Program-made: the position numbers and the translations under genes | NCBI GenBank assembly: GCA_028829895.1 | Contig: CM054184.1 | Coordinates: forward strand, 22,299,701-22,363,700 | Origin: Sinotaia quadrata | Taxonomy: Eukaryota > Mollusca > Gastropoda > Architaenioglossa > Viviparidae | Length of the DNA: 64,000 nucleotides | Reading direction: 5' to 3' | Part shown: positions 39,501-53,300 of the stretch, in pieces | Numbering within the stretch: position 1 is the stretch's first letter | Layout: the number at the start of each line of letters is the position of its first letter | Notes under the pieces: model-generated | Told to the model about the DNA's origin: nothing | What the model saw: only the letters and a program-made list of their open reading frames with translations | The model's database searches: none

Positions 39501-42500
39501 CAACGCCCCATCTAACCCCACCCATTTCTGGCGCAAAATTGGCATAAGCCAGAAGCATCCCCTTTTAATTTGAAGAAGGAACTTCTTTTAATCCCTGAAC
39601 AAAAAACCTATATCCAAATGGCTCTGGTGTGAGCAGTCAGCTGCATTTAATCTGAAATATGACAGCACTAAATCCATGTTGATTGCAAATCACTTGAAAA
39701 ATTAGATCTCTCTGGATTATTTCTGTGAGATTGACAGGATTAAATAATTTGGAAATATGACACTACTAATGTTGACAATGAAATTGAGTGTATGAGTGTA
39801 TTAGATGCCTTTGAAATATAACAGTACTTATGTTGACAATGAAACTGACTGGAATAGATACCTTTAAAATATAGCAGCTTAATGTTGGCAGTGAAATTGG
39901 CTGAATTAGATATCTTTGATGATGAAATATGACTGTACTAATGTTGCAATGAAATTGACTGGATATTTACCTTTGAAATAGGACATTAGCAACGTTGACA
40001 ATGAAATCAGCTGGATTAGATAACTTTGAAATATGACAGTAATGTGTCAGTGAACTCGGCTGGATAGATAACTTTGACATATGACAGTAATGTGACAGTG
40101 AACTTGGCTGGATTAGATAGCTGAAATAAAACACTACTTATACTGATGGTGAAATTGATTTGATTAGATAACTTTAAAATATGACAGCATTGAATCCATT
40201 GTGGAGTGTGCATCATCTTGATCTGTCTTGGCATAATGCTAATGTTATTATTTAACTGAATGGATTGAATCTTCAATTTTGCCAAAACTATAACAAATCT
40301 GATAATTTTTTGGCTTCTTCTCAAATTTCTACTGTCTCATTGCAAGTACTCATTAAGTGATTTTTCATAGTTTATAATTTTATGATTAACACTTTAATGG
40401 ATTAGAAAAATCAGGTGCAAAATGATTGCTATACTTAGTCATATTACTGATTTGATTCCAATGTCATGTTTTTTGTAGATTATATCTGTTTGTTACAGAT
40501 TATTAAAACAGTTAATTTCTCCTCTGCCAGAAGATTACAAATATTTTATCATGAATCATGTGTATATGAGAAAGAAGGGGGAAAACCTTGTATTGTACCT
40601 AGAATAAGTAAGTTTGATCATTGGCTGAAGAGATTCATCATTGTTTGAACATTGATTGTTAAATGTTTACTGGAGATTTAAGCTTTGTTTTAAATTTTAT
40701 TACATTATTATTAAATAAGTAATATGAAATTAGAATATTGAAGTTTTCTTCTTGTGATTATAATTAGATTTCTTAAAATGTATAAATGATTTAGGTAAAG
40801 AAAGAAGTCGAGTGTGGGATCAGATGCAGTTCTGGGAAGACATGTTTCTAGATGCTGTGGCACAGGAGCGTGACATCATCGGCATGGACCAGCGACCCTC
40901 AGAAATGATGGAAAGGTTATTTTTTAAGAAAAATTCTTAATGACATGCCAGAAATCACATTACTGATATGAAATCTAAAAGTATTCTAAATAAAGATATC
41001 TTAACTGTAAGTTGCAAAAATTTAGTCATTTCATTTAGAGAGGGAATATCTTTGATACAGGTTTATTCTGATTTTATAGGTTGCCTTGATGCACTATACC
41101 AGGATTACTATATATACTATGCTTTCAATAAAATGTTGCAATATAACTGATATTTTAACTATTTTTTAAATTCTGAAGTACATTTATATTTTATATTATT
41201 ACAGTGTTATAACACTTTTTTAAGTAAAGGAAAAATAGTTTATGCTTGGATGAATTGTTTCGCTTACTCCTTATTCTGGGATCCTGACTGGACTGCTTAG
41301 TAACAAAACTCCCACTTATCAGATATCAGATAGAGCTTCTTCTTCTTCTTTTATTATGATGATAGCAGTAGTCAGTTTCTGCCGAAATCACTGCTTGGTA
41401 CAAGGTATGCCATTGTTGGAGAGTTGGAGGTGAAAAAAAGACAGAGTGGAGGGTGGTAGAGGTGATGGTGAGTATTGGCTTATTTTCCGTTGTGTTCATG
41501 TCTGGCTGGCAAAGGTGGACTTTAGCCTGGTATTCCGTGGGCTAAAGTTGTGGTGGATGTTGTTGCTGTTGTTCCTGATGTTGGAGTTGGAGGGTGGTGG
41601 GGAGGTCTTACAGAGCCCAAGCTAGTAGCACACCAAGTCTGTACCTAGTGTGTACATATGCCCGGGATGTTCAAACCCCCTGTCCTCCTCACTGATGTTG
41701 TTGTCATCATTAGTGTTGGCGTCATGGCTGTCCCTGGTGTCCATTGGGATGTGTGTAGATGAGTGCTGGCTCCAGTAGAGATGATCGAGCAGCAGCTGTT
41801 TTTTCACTTATGGTGGTGGGCCCTCTTTTCTGTCCACCCTGTTTTGTTGTTGTTGGCTGGACTTCTGGCATGGTTAATGTTGTCAATGTTGATCATGATG
41901 GTGGCTCTGGCAAGGGTGGGAGAGTTGGGGCCTCAAGCACCCTTGTGAACTCATCCAGATCAGCATTAATTTTGGTCATATTGTCTGCTTTCTTGGTGTT
42001 GTCTGTTTTGGTCTGTTATTTTTTCCTTCATCTCAGTTTTGCTTGTCTGAGTGTTGATAATTTTATGTTGTTTCTTTTTTTTCCTCCTTTTTTTTCCTCC
42101 TTTTTTGTTACGGTTATCTGAATTTTTTTTGTCGTCAGTCAAAAGACTGACTAGTGTCTGGAATTTTTTTTGTACACAGCATCAGTTTTTATAGCTGTCT
42201 ATTAAAAGGCCTCCTTGATTTGTTGTCTGGTTGTATGTGAAGAGTTGACTTTTGTCTTTGGTGGAAGTTTCAGAATGATCTGTGTGTTGGTTTCCTTCTC
42301 ACCAGAGGATGTGGGTGCTATTTTTCTTTTTTTGTAGTTGACTTTTTTAATCCTAGAAGATGAACTCAGAGTGCTATAAGCAGCATGCATTGCAGATGCA
42401 TCTTCTTTCAGTGTGAAGTGTCATGAGTAGCTGCTGCATTGTATCATCAAGTCTGTTTTTTTGCGTTTAGCTTGAAATCATTTGGCGTCATCCACCTCTT

Positions 42501-44359
42501 AACTTTTTTACCAGCATGATATCTGCAGAAGCCAGAAGTGCCCCCAACTTAACAACAACTTGGACCCCTCCTCTCATGATGACCATTGCTTTGGCAATGT
42601 ATGATAGAGGGTCATTTTCCTCTTAACTCAGACCCCGCTTCTCATGATGGCCATTGCTTTGGCAATGTGTGATAGAGGGTCATTCTCATCACTCTCAATA
42701 GTATCATCCTCACCTCCCTTCCCTGACAAGGGCTTGGGAGTGGTGTTGACAGTGGATCTGGTGTTTTATTTTTCTATTGCTGTTTTCCTACTTAATCCAA
42801 AATGATAAAAAGCTGGGTACATCTTGACTCACTGGAGGCGCAGGGTCATAAAAAGTATCAGATAGAGCATTTCTTTTTCAAAGTTAAGTCTTCAAATTTT
42901 AACAGGCAAAAACCAAATTTAAAAAAACAGTAAATATTATCTTATTAATTATAGTCATGCTTTTTTTTGTCTTACTGAAATAGACATTAGCCTCTGTCAT
43001 ATAGTTGTGTTCTTCTTTTGATAGAGTTAATCAGAAATGTTCTATATAATAGAGAAACTTAACTCCTACTGTGATGAAACTTAAAGGAAGTTGTTTAAAG
43101 ACTGACAGGTCAAAGAAAGATTTGGAACACATATATGTGGCATGTGATGATTAGAGAAAGTTATGTTGTGATTCATATGAACATCATCTAATTGAATTTT
43201 GTGATGTCAGCCCTCCTGTGACATAATAATGACGTCTATGACTCCAACCTCATGGCATACCAATAGGAATACAAGAAAACAAGTGACAAAAATAACACAC
43301 GGGGCATGCACAATTATATTCATACCAAGAACTCCAACACTTAGCCCTAGATTCTTACCTAGGCACTCAAATGACATCGAAAAACAACTAAATCTACACA
43401 GTAATAAAGAACACATCACACCTATTAACAAAGTAGGAAAAATCATAATCTCAGCAATACAAATAGCCAACACTACAACAATATTAAACACTCCAGTCTT
43501 CACTCTGTATTTCCTTCCACTACCATAGCACATATCCCAAGTCTTAAATTGCCAACTCCTTGTGATATAAATAATCAAGAGCAAACAGTAATACAAGAAT
43601 TAGAATCCACCATTGCCAATTTTAACCCAACCCTAACAGTTACTAAAGTTACACGCATTGGCAAAACTACTATATTTACAATACGTACAACCAACTCTAC
43701 ATCCCCCCCCCCCCCCAAACAAAATCCAAAATACAAACATTTCCTCTTATTTTTTATAATAGCTGTCTCCAAATGGGACACCTTTCAGCAGTGTTTAGAG
43801 GGGGTTGTTTGCCCATTTTGCCCCCAAAACCCTCATGTACATACAGATCTCAAATAAAAATAATCAAACAACAAAAAAAGATTTAATAGATGTTACTCCA
43901 GATTTCACACTGAAATAAATATAAATTGTAAAATAATCATTCAACATTTTCAGCACATTTTCCAAAACATTGAAAATTCAGCCTCGTCAAAGTCAACTGC
44001 AATGATATAAATTATCATTGATACTACAGATCTGTTACAAGTCCCACTCTCCACACAATCACTACTTTATCAACAAGCACAAACAGAAAAAATAATCAAA
44101 AAAGCACTCATCAATTTCCTTACAGAAACAAACACTACACCTTCTTTAAACGTTTTAGATAGTGGCTTAAAAAGAACCAAACAAATAAACTAACATAAAC
44201 AACACAGTCACCATCTGCTTTAATAGGAACTAACCACCTGCATTATAGCAAATAGAATGCCTTCCTCAGAATAAGTTGAGAAGAGGAAATTCTCCCAGGA
44301 ACAAACCAAGAGGTCCTCTGTCCTCTAAAATTGAAAAGTCTATTGCAGTGTGTGTATTG

Positions 44360-44392
<33 letters not shown>

Positions 44393-47300
44393 TGCATGCG
44401 AGCGAGTGAGTGAGTGTGAGAAATTGCCAAGCGTACCATGAAGGACAAGCAGAACCAAACTGCCAAAGAAATTGAAGCAAATATAATGATAGATGACACG
44501 GCATGAGGAATGGAAGAATGTGTTGAAAATTACACAAAGGCTGCATCTCTCTTGTCTAGAATCCACCTCAGACAGACCTAACAGAATATCCTTAAGAAAA
44601 ATAATAGAGAACAGACCTGACAACCCTAGAGAAGAAGCAAGCACAGTCTCACTAAAGACTACACCCCAAAAAGAAGAAAATATAAAAGCTGAGGAAAAAA
44701 ACAAAAAAATGACAACTCTTCACATCAGAAAAGTTCAGTGGCATAAGAAATTATCTTCTTAGAATGAAAAAGAAAAAACACAAGGTCAACAAAACCAACA
44801 ACATCAACAATTAAAGTACCAATGCTATCATCAGAACAACAGATGGCTTCGGTATCCGCACTGGGGATACTTCAATCTTCATATTGCAGATATGATACAA
44901 CTCATACTGGACCATGCCATACTGGCCACTTGCTCCAATCTACAGGAAAAGTCCCATTAGAAACTACCAGGGATGACCTCAACAGTGCCAACATCAAAAA
45001 CAATATCACCAGTAAAACCAGTTCCACTTTGAGAGATCCCCCCGACTACATCCTCAGTAGTAGTGAACAACAGCTACTGGCCACTGCTACTGGGCTTTTT
45101 TCTCAATCTTAACTCTTTCTTTATAAACAAGCAACCAAAAATGTGCCAGCAACATATACATACTGAGAACAGCTTTAGTCATCACCCTGTCATCTTTTTA
45201 ATCAACAATCTCAACCCTACTTTTGATCACCATCTGCAGTCTTCCAGCAACCAGGTGATGAAAGCTGGAAGCTGTCATCCTAAACAAATCAATCAGAATC
45301 AAAGCCAAACAAGATCATTTAAAATATTAATGTCAGAAGTGGTTGTTAAGCAAAATAAATCAGCCACTGAACAAGTGACATCAGAGCATATTGACATAGT
45401 AGAAGTGGGCAGCATCAGTGCATCTGTGAAGGAAATGCTTTACAGGAGCTTCATGTTACAAATTTACTTTGGTTGGGAAGTAAATCTGCTATATGGCATT
45501 GGATCAAATAGAGTGAATAATAAATCAAGAAGCAACATTTCTTATCCAAACCAATCAGTCTGATTTTAAATATTCTCTTATTCGTAAATCTTTCTTTGAG
45601 GTCCTTTTCGTTGTAGCAATAGTTCATCTAAGTTTGTTCAGTATCACTCAATTCAATTTCTTTGTGATTTTGAACAGATGTTACTGTTAGTGTAAAAACA
45701 GTGCAGCTGTTCTCTTTGGTATTCAAAACCTAGTCAGGCAAGCTGAATTTTAACTTTAACTGTTGATCATAATTTATCTGTTAATTTAAAAGCATTTACC
45801 GGCATTTTAGCTCCAATTATACATTAAAATGTATGCTATCAAATAGCATATCAGATATCTATTGCTAACAAAATGTTGTGAAAGTAATTTTTCTCTTCCA
45901 TAGATATAATTCACTTGGTGATGCTGAAAAGAAGCGTTTAGAGCATGACGAAGATCGCCTACTATCTGTCATGCTTTACAATCTGGTGGGTTTCATGCTA
46001 ATGATGCGAGTGCCTAAAGTTGAGATTAAAAAAAAGGTTCGACGTTTGCTGGGCAAATCTCATGTAGGCCTTATTCACAGTCAGGATGTCAACAATCTGC
46101 TTGATGTCATCAACAATTTGGTATATATGAATTGCTTTTACGCATTTTACCATTGTTAATATGGCTTATTTTGTCAATTATTGAACATTAAAGGCCATGG
46201 CCTAATAATGCTTGTGATTTATTTAAAATTCAATAATATTCAAACTTTGTTCATCAGACCTCCATATCCCAGTCTCCTGACATCCACCACATTTGAGATT
46301 ATATCAGATCATGTTTCTATCAATAACATATTTGGCAAAATGTTATTAAAGAATTGCTCTCAAAACTAAGGTCTGAGACCTAAAGTCCATAAGGAGATGT
46401 TTGTTTTAATTTTGTTCTTTGCCTCTTTTCAGCAAGGGAATGACATTGATCTAAAGCCCATGGGCAGCAGACTAATGCAAAAACAGTCTTTTACTGTTCA
46501 CTGGGGCCCAGATAACACTGGGGACATGCTTTTCATGGAGGTATTTGAGAAATAAAATTTGTATAGTTATCTTATAAACTTTATTTTGTGCTTTCAGATT
46601 GGTTTGCTTTTTAGTGTAGAAGCCTTGTTATGAGATGCACAATTCATTTTTAATAAGTATAACAAAAGTTTGTCATTTAGAATATTTTTCTTGAAAACTT
46701 TATTACTTGAACTTTTTTCATGCCTGCTTGAAACAGAAGTATTCCATATGTGACATTTGTGGAGTGACTACAGTAAGGATGGTACTCTTTTTTTTAATAT
46801 CACATTCACATCTTGCAGCTGGGAATTTGATTGAACAGTTTGACAAATAGTTGCATTTCATGTGTAACATTTGTGGAATGAATGCAGTATAGGGTTATGT
46901 TTTTTTACTGGTTACACTGTAGCAGGAGTCACCAAATCTAAAGAGTTTTAAAGTATTGGTAGCCAACCTTCTATATATAATTTTAAATTACAGCTGAACC
47001 CGGATATGTCAATGGCCTAGGGGTTTGCCAAAAAGTGTCGAGATAACTGAATATCAAGATTACCAAAAACCAATATGGCGGCAATATATTACAGTACTAT
47101 AACATGCGCTTGAAATTTCTTTATGTACATGATGTGCATTAATGAATGAGAATGTACATGCACGTGTTTGGTGACTTTTTTTTACACAACAGCATTGCCA
47201 CAATTTGTTTGATGATGCAATCGGCAGGCTATAAAAATGTACATACATGTACATGTTTGCTAACAACAAAAGGTTTATGTACATGTGGTTAATATGGTTT

Positions 47301-50300
47301 CTTTACAAAGTCTAAAATGCTTTGTTGCTTTTTTCCTTTAACAGTCTACTTGTAAACAAATGCTTCAATATTACATGTAACGTGCTTGAAATTTCTTTAT
47401 GTACATGATGTGCGTTAATAAATGAGAATGTACATGCACATGTTTTGATTTTTTACGCAACAGCGTTGCCGCGATTTGTTTGATGACACGATCAGCAGGC
47501 TCTAAAAATGTACATACACTTTACATTGTTTGCTAACAACAAAAGGCTTATGTGCACCAACTAACAGCAGAGATTTATCAGTACATGTATACAATAAAAT
47601 GTACAAACCTTTCATTATATTCTCCAACATTGCTGTCAAGAAAAAAAGGGGGGAGTAATCATGAAAATTTATTTTTTTTACCCTTGATTGTCTCCGCTTT
47701 GCCATTGCGTGACGCAGTGGATGTTCGCGGGGGTCATCTGCGAGCAGGGTGACGGGTTAATTAAGTGCACTGACAGCGAGTTCATTTCCAATTACTGTCA
47801 GGGCGACTGTTTATTTTGTTTACATACACTGCCAGCAAGTTTGCTAATTTCATGTTTTTAACATCTTTATAAAAATACATTTGATTAATTATTAGTGTTA
47901 GATTTTTACAATATGTGGAAAATGTGTTTAGTTTTTATTAATATTTCTTATTACAAATTTCATTAGGGATTATATTTTAGGAGTTTTGCACCTCAGAGTA
48001 ATGCACCTTCGTAGCATCAGTAGAGTAGGGATGTACGCGTGAATATTTTCATCTGTGAGAAAATGAGAACTGAGTGTGTATAAAAGGACTAATGGGAGCT
48101 ATTTTACTTTAGTGTGCATCTGGTCTGGACTACAGAGAGGTGTGAGGCCTTGTATGTTTTTGCCTACACCGAGTTTGGACAATCTTTCTATCTTCGTCCT
48201 GACCGAGGAAGAAAGACTCCACGTATTCTCCACGTACAGTTTATGGTTGGACATGTGTTTTGTCATACTCAATTCGTTCATGGCAACCTGTAAAGCTTGT
48301 CTGTATGACTCTACGTTGGATTTGAGACTTGGGCAGTAGCTGACCATCAGGGGAGTTTCTGAGGGATCAGGACTGCGGCGAGATGAGAATATTCTACGCC
48401 ATTCACGTTTTCGGAACTGTCACCGTAGACAGCCCTCCATGGTAGATTTTGGAACCGTCGCAGAAGACATGTGTCTGTGAGCTCCATTTTGGTACTCGTC
48501 GTAGACAGCCATCTGTGTTCTTCATCATAGAACCGGGTGTTCCAGTGTTATGCAATGTGGGACAAGTATTCGCAAGTGTGTACATACTGCACTCTCAGTG
48601 AATCGTGTTTCATCGCCAAGCGTGTTAATTTCAGATGACAGTAACTGTAACTTTTTGTGTTTGCCAGTGTGTTGGCAATTGTGACTATTTCATTTTTATG
48701 CTGACGTGTGTTCCTGCATCAACAATTCAGCGTATTTCAAACACTAGTAAGTAGGAAAACCTTTTCGAGGTGCATTACTTAGGTAGGGTAGTTAGAATAT
48801 AAGAATTATCATCATTGAACTATTTTTTTCACAAACATTTAACTTTGACTTTGATAAATAATTATTTAATGGATAATTTTTGCAGTTATCACCGCAGTTC
48901 TAAATAAAATTAACATTCATTGACGTTGTGTTTTTTTTCACCCACTAGTTTTAAGATAATTGTTCTTAAGGTTAGATATCTTTCTGCGGTCATTACCGCT
49001 GGTTGTGCTTTGTAGTGGGGCTACGCTCAAAGTATTTTTGTGCCACTCGATTTTTGGCAGTAGTGAAAACGGTCATCACTGTTTATTGTTTTTTTTATTA
49101 TTTTAGTTTATTCATCTTTTTTTTTTCATTTTTCATCGCTCATGTTTCTCCGCCCAATGAATGCCGTGTGTGGATGTTGCTGAATGAATGACTAACACCG
49201 TGTGAAAGTTAAGCCCGTTTTTCTTTGTAAAATTAAATTCTTTGTTAACTCTTTCTCGGTTTTTGAAAGTGTGTGTTGGTGCGGTTGTTTGTTCGTTCCA
49301 TACGTCCCTCACAGGACATTCACACGCCTGCTCACACACACTCACGCCGGCTTTTCACATTTTACCCCACATCTCAGAATAAAGTTATCCTATCCCCCAC
49401 AAGATTATTCGTAGTGTCTGAGTGTGAGAGTGGTTATCAACATCTGACCATTCGATGTGATCCCGGCAAATCGCAGCAACTGGGTCTGACCCCCCACCCA
49501 CCCACCGAGGAGGAGAGAGGGGCCAGCAACAAACCAGCAACAACAACGACGACCCGCAACAATTGCAAACACAAAGATCGCTCACAAAATCAAAAAAAAA
49601 TCCTGCGTGGTGTACACTGTAGTTCGTTTTTACAAAAAGCTAACCAGAAATTAAATTAAATTAAGTCATTTCGCTCCAACAAAGCTCTGTATTGTAAGCG
49701 CAATTATTTCAAAAGCGGGCTAATTAACATAAAAGAGGTGTGAGCCAGTTGAAGGACATCGATAACTAACATTTTCAAAATCCGGCGATGATTAGTCATG
49801 GGGATTGAGATAATTGATGTTAAGTGGTGATTTGGGCCCTCTTTTGTGCTCGAGGTACATGTACAGTACAAAGAAACAAACAAACAGACATTGTATTAGT
49901 GTTCGGCGACATAACTGATGAGAAAATGGCCCACCGTTGATTCTCGATACAAACCTTTCATTATACACGTATGCACTGTACATGTATTCTCCAACATTGC
50001 AAACACAAAGATTGCTCACAAAATCAAAAAAACCTGTGGGGTGTACGTATAGTTCGGTTTTACAAAAAGCTAACCAAGTTTCAAAATTAAAGTCTCGAGT
50101 CATTTTGTGTGTGTGTGTGTCTGTCTCTGTATGTGTGTTTTGCTCACACTCACTCCAGAAGCCGCAATAGACCTTTCATCTTCATGATGTTCTCGGTCTT
50201 GGTTTGCTTCTAAGGTGGAGGGCAGGAGGAAGGGGGTGAAACAGGTTGCACTTATTAGGCGCACAACCTCAACCACTCTCCAACAGGGAGAGGGGGGAGG

Positions 50301-53300
50301 AGCGAAGCCGCCTCTGAAAATATCATACAAGCGGTTGCTTCAAAAGTGGGCTAACTAACATAAAAGAGGTGTGAGCCAGTTGAAGGGCAACAGTGCGCCT
50401 ATTTTGCCTGTGGCAAATATCACACCCTATGAGGAAAACAATGCCCTTCTAAGTTTAAGCTGCAGGTTGTTAACAAGCCATGACCATTTATTGTTAGCGA
50501 AGTGGCATCGGTAACTAACATTTTCAAAAGCCAGCGATAAGTCATCACAGGAGTTGAGATAACTGATTTAAGTCACGATTTTGGCCCTCTTTTGTGCCCA
50601 AGATAGTAGGGTTCGGGACATAAAAGAATCGACGTAACCAATAAGAAAATGTTAAGACAAAGAGGGAATTTAGCGGTTCCGCTTCAAAAACGTCGACTTA
50701 CTAGGGCTGGCAAGTTAACCAATGCCGAGATAAGTGGGTTCGATTGTACTAGGATAGCGCAATTACACATTACAACTAAATAATTTACTATGACATTTTA
50801 CTATTGAAAAATTATCATTGATTTGGAATAATCCTAATAGAAATTGATCTCTGGTATTGTAGATGTAGATTCTAGCTATTGTAGATGTAGCTTCTAACTC
50901 ATGCCATTTCAAAATGAAGAATATGTCTGTTTTGTAGACAGCTTGAAACTCCTACCATTTCAAAGCATAGAGAATACAGGTGGCCTGTAGATCTAGCTCC
51001 TGCCATTTCAAAGCATAGAGAATAGAGGTGGCCTGTAGATCTAGCTCCTGCCATTTCAAAGCATAGAGAATACAGGTGGTCTGTAGATCTAGCTCCTGCC
51101 ATTTCAAAGCATAGAGAATTAGAGAATACAGGTGGCTTGTAGATCTAGCTCCTGCCATTTCATATTGAAAAAAGTAGGTACATTTTAGAAGTAGCTTATG
51201 GTTCTAGCTATTTCAAAGCATGAATTATGTAGGTGGATTATAAATATAACTTCTATTTCGAAATATTTCAAAGCATTAAGACTCTAATGTAGATGTAACT
51301 TATAGCTCATATCATTTACTTGCACCAACACTGTAACAGAAATGTGCATGAACTTCTTTCTAGCTTGCCATTTAAATGCACAAAGGCTGTTTAAGAATTG
51401 TAGATGCAACTTCTTGTTTTATTACAAAATACAAAGATCATTTGAAATTGTAGATGCATCTTCTTGCTTATGTCATTGTATTTAACAAAGACTGAGAATT
51501 ATAGGTGTAACTTCTAGCTTGTGTCATTGTATTTAACAAAGACTGAGAATTATAGGTGTAACTTCTAGCTTGTGTCATTGTATTTAACAAAGACTGAGAA
51601 TTGTAGGTGTAACTTCCAGCTTGTCATTTAATTACACAAAAACTGTTTGAGAATTTTAGGTGCAGCTTCTAGCTATTGTCATTTAATTACACAAAGAGTG
51701 TTTGAGAACTGTAGATGTAACTTCCACTTCTATCCTTTAAAAGTCTGGAGAATATATGAGAATTACTAGATGGCATCAGAAATATAAGATCTTTTGATGC
51801 AACTTCTAGCTTGTGTCCTTTAAAAGTCTGAAGAATATAGAAAAATTATTGATGTAACTTCTAGCACTGGCACCACAAATGTAAGATCTTTTGATTTAAT
51901 TATATTAAAATGTTATTTTCAATTTTAAAAGGTAATCTTCACATTACATGTTGCAATAGAAATTAGGGTTAATATATATGACACTACACATCTTAAGTAT
52001 ATGAATTTGTGAGTTGTATACTTTAAGCTTACTCTTCATTTCAACCTAATCTAAATATTTGCAGTAATTAACTTATCTAAGTTTGTCACAACCTTAGATC
52101 ATGCATTAAATTAAGAATGGAAGAAAGTAAAATTAATCTTATAAATAAATGTGAAATATAAATAAAACTAATAAAAAATGTTGATGCATTAGCTTAGATT
52201 GTTCCCCAAAATATAACATATACATATTCTCTAAATATTAAGAAGATGCATTTTTATACTCTTCATTAATCATAGATATAATTGATGATAATGTTTTTTG
52301 AATATCCTTAGTCATTGTCAGTTGTTTTATACACATGACACACACACAAAAGAACTCAAACCTCCAAGATGGTTTGGTATACATACAGTATCTATACCAA
52401 CAGTTTTTAAGCCCATTCCTATTTAGTTAGAAACATTGGTATTTTAATCATAAGAAATTTGAACACACACAAATCAGATGAATTGATGCATACATAACTG
52501 ATATGTGAACACTGTTGCTATTTCAAAGCAAGCCAGTTGTCCTGAATATCTTGCATTGACATTTTATCACTATGTGTTATGTGAAGAAAGCTTAGTCTAA
52601 ATCATTTGGTGTGTTGCAGGTTTTGGATAAAAAGTGTTACAAACGAAATTTTTTTTGCATATAAAATATTCTTATATTTGTATTCTGTATTATTTACGAT
52701 GCATTTTATTTGTTAGTTTTGAAATCTGCCTTGACTTTGGCTTGCTGGTAATTTTATATTATTTATTATATAATATTATAGAATAATGTTTGATTTGTGG
52801 ATTGTGTACAGGTGTGTGATGACTGCCTTTTACTTCGGAATGTAACGGGCATGATCCATGATCGATGGTGGTTTGAGAAGTTAGTCAACATGACTTATTG
52901 CCCCAAAACAAGAGTTTTGTGCTTGTGGCGTAAAAATGGTGAAAAAGTACAGCTAAATCAATTTTACACTAAAAAGGTTAATAATTTTTATTTTTTTAAT
53001 TTCTCAGAAGCTAAAATTATTACTTTTGCCATTAATGACACCTCAGTTGAAATATTTTTTTAATATTCATAACTATTTGGAAATTTTTTTTTCCAAATAA
53101 GATGAGTGAATTTTCTATAAAATATAATGATATCTGTAGACATGTCTAATTCTGACCGTCTCTCATTACAGTGCCGAGAACTTTATTTCTGTGTGAAGGA
53201 AGCCATGGAAAAGGCTGCTTCACGAAACAGTGCTCGTCTTCCAGGTATATAAATTTCATCCAGATTCTTTAGTTATTTCTGCCTCAGCAAATGTGTTTGT

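Larger units (their letters stand above)
47634..49561 (+). mobile_element. Solo LTR, 1.93 kb, with TATA box and polyadenylation signal
   Basis: It starts TGTCAAG and ends GCAACA (TG...CA) and is flanked by ATTGC at 47629-47633 and 49562-49566. The uninterrupted sequence caacattgcaaacac survives in a paralogous copy near 50010, giving an empty site. Internally a TATA box lies in gtgtataaaagg (48078-48084). An AATAAA at 49379 is followed by a CA and a GT-rich stretch. This order (promoter, then poly(A) signal, then U5) suits an LTR of + orientation. No primer-binding site or gag-pol is present, so it is a solo LTR. The family is not assigned. Confidence 0.7.
46991..50746. mobile_element. TA-flanked, pogo/Tigger-like element, 3.76 kb, with nested LTR
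   Basis: The left end cagctgaacccggatatgtc follows TA (46989-46990). The right end, read inward on the minus strand (caatcgaacccacttatctc), abuts TA (50747-50748). Both ends share the GAACCC plus TAT-TC pattern of pogo/Tigger-type termini (cag-tgaacc), although they are diverged. Inside are a 180-bp direct duplication (about 47101 and 47388), a second duplication (49700-49850 and 50336-50605), and a solo LTR at 47634-49561. No transposase frame remains. Confidence 0.5.

Noticed and set aside
49273..49659. 128-codon + strand frame across the end of the solo LTR
   Set aside because: It crosses the LTR boundary and the target duplication, so it cannot be one ancestral protein; Pro/Thr-rich low complexity.
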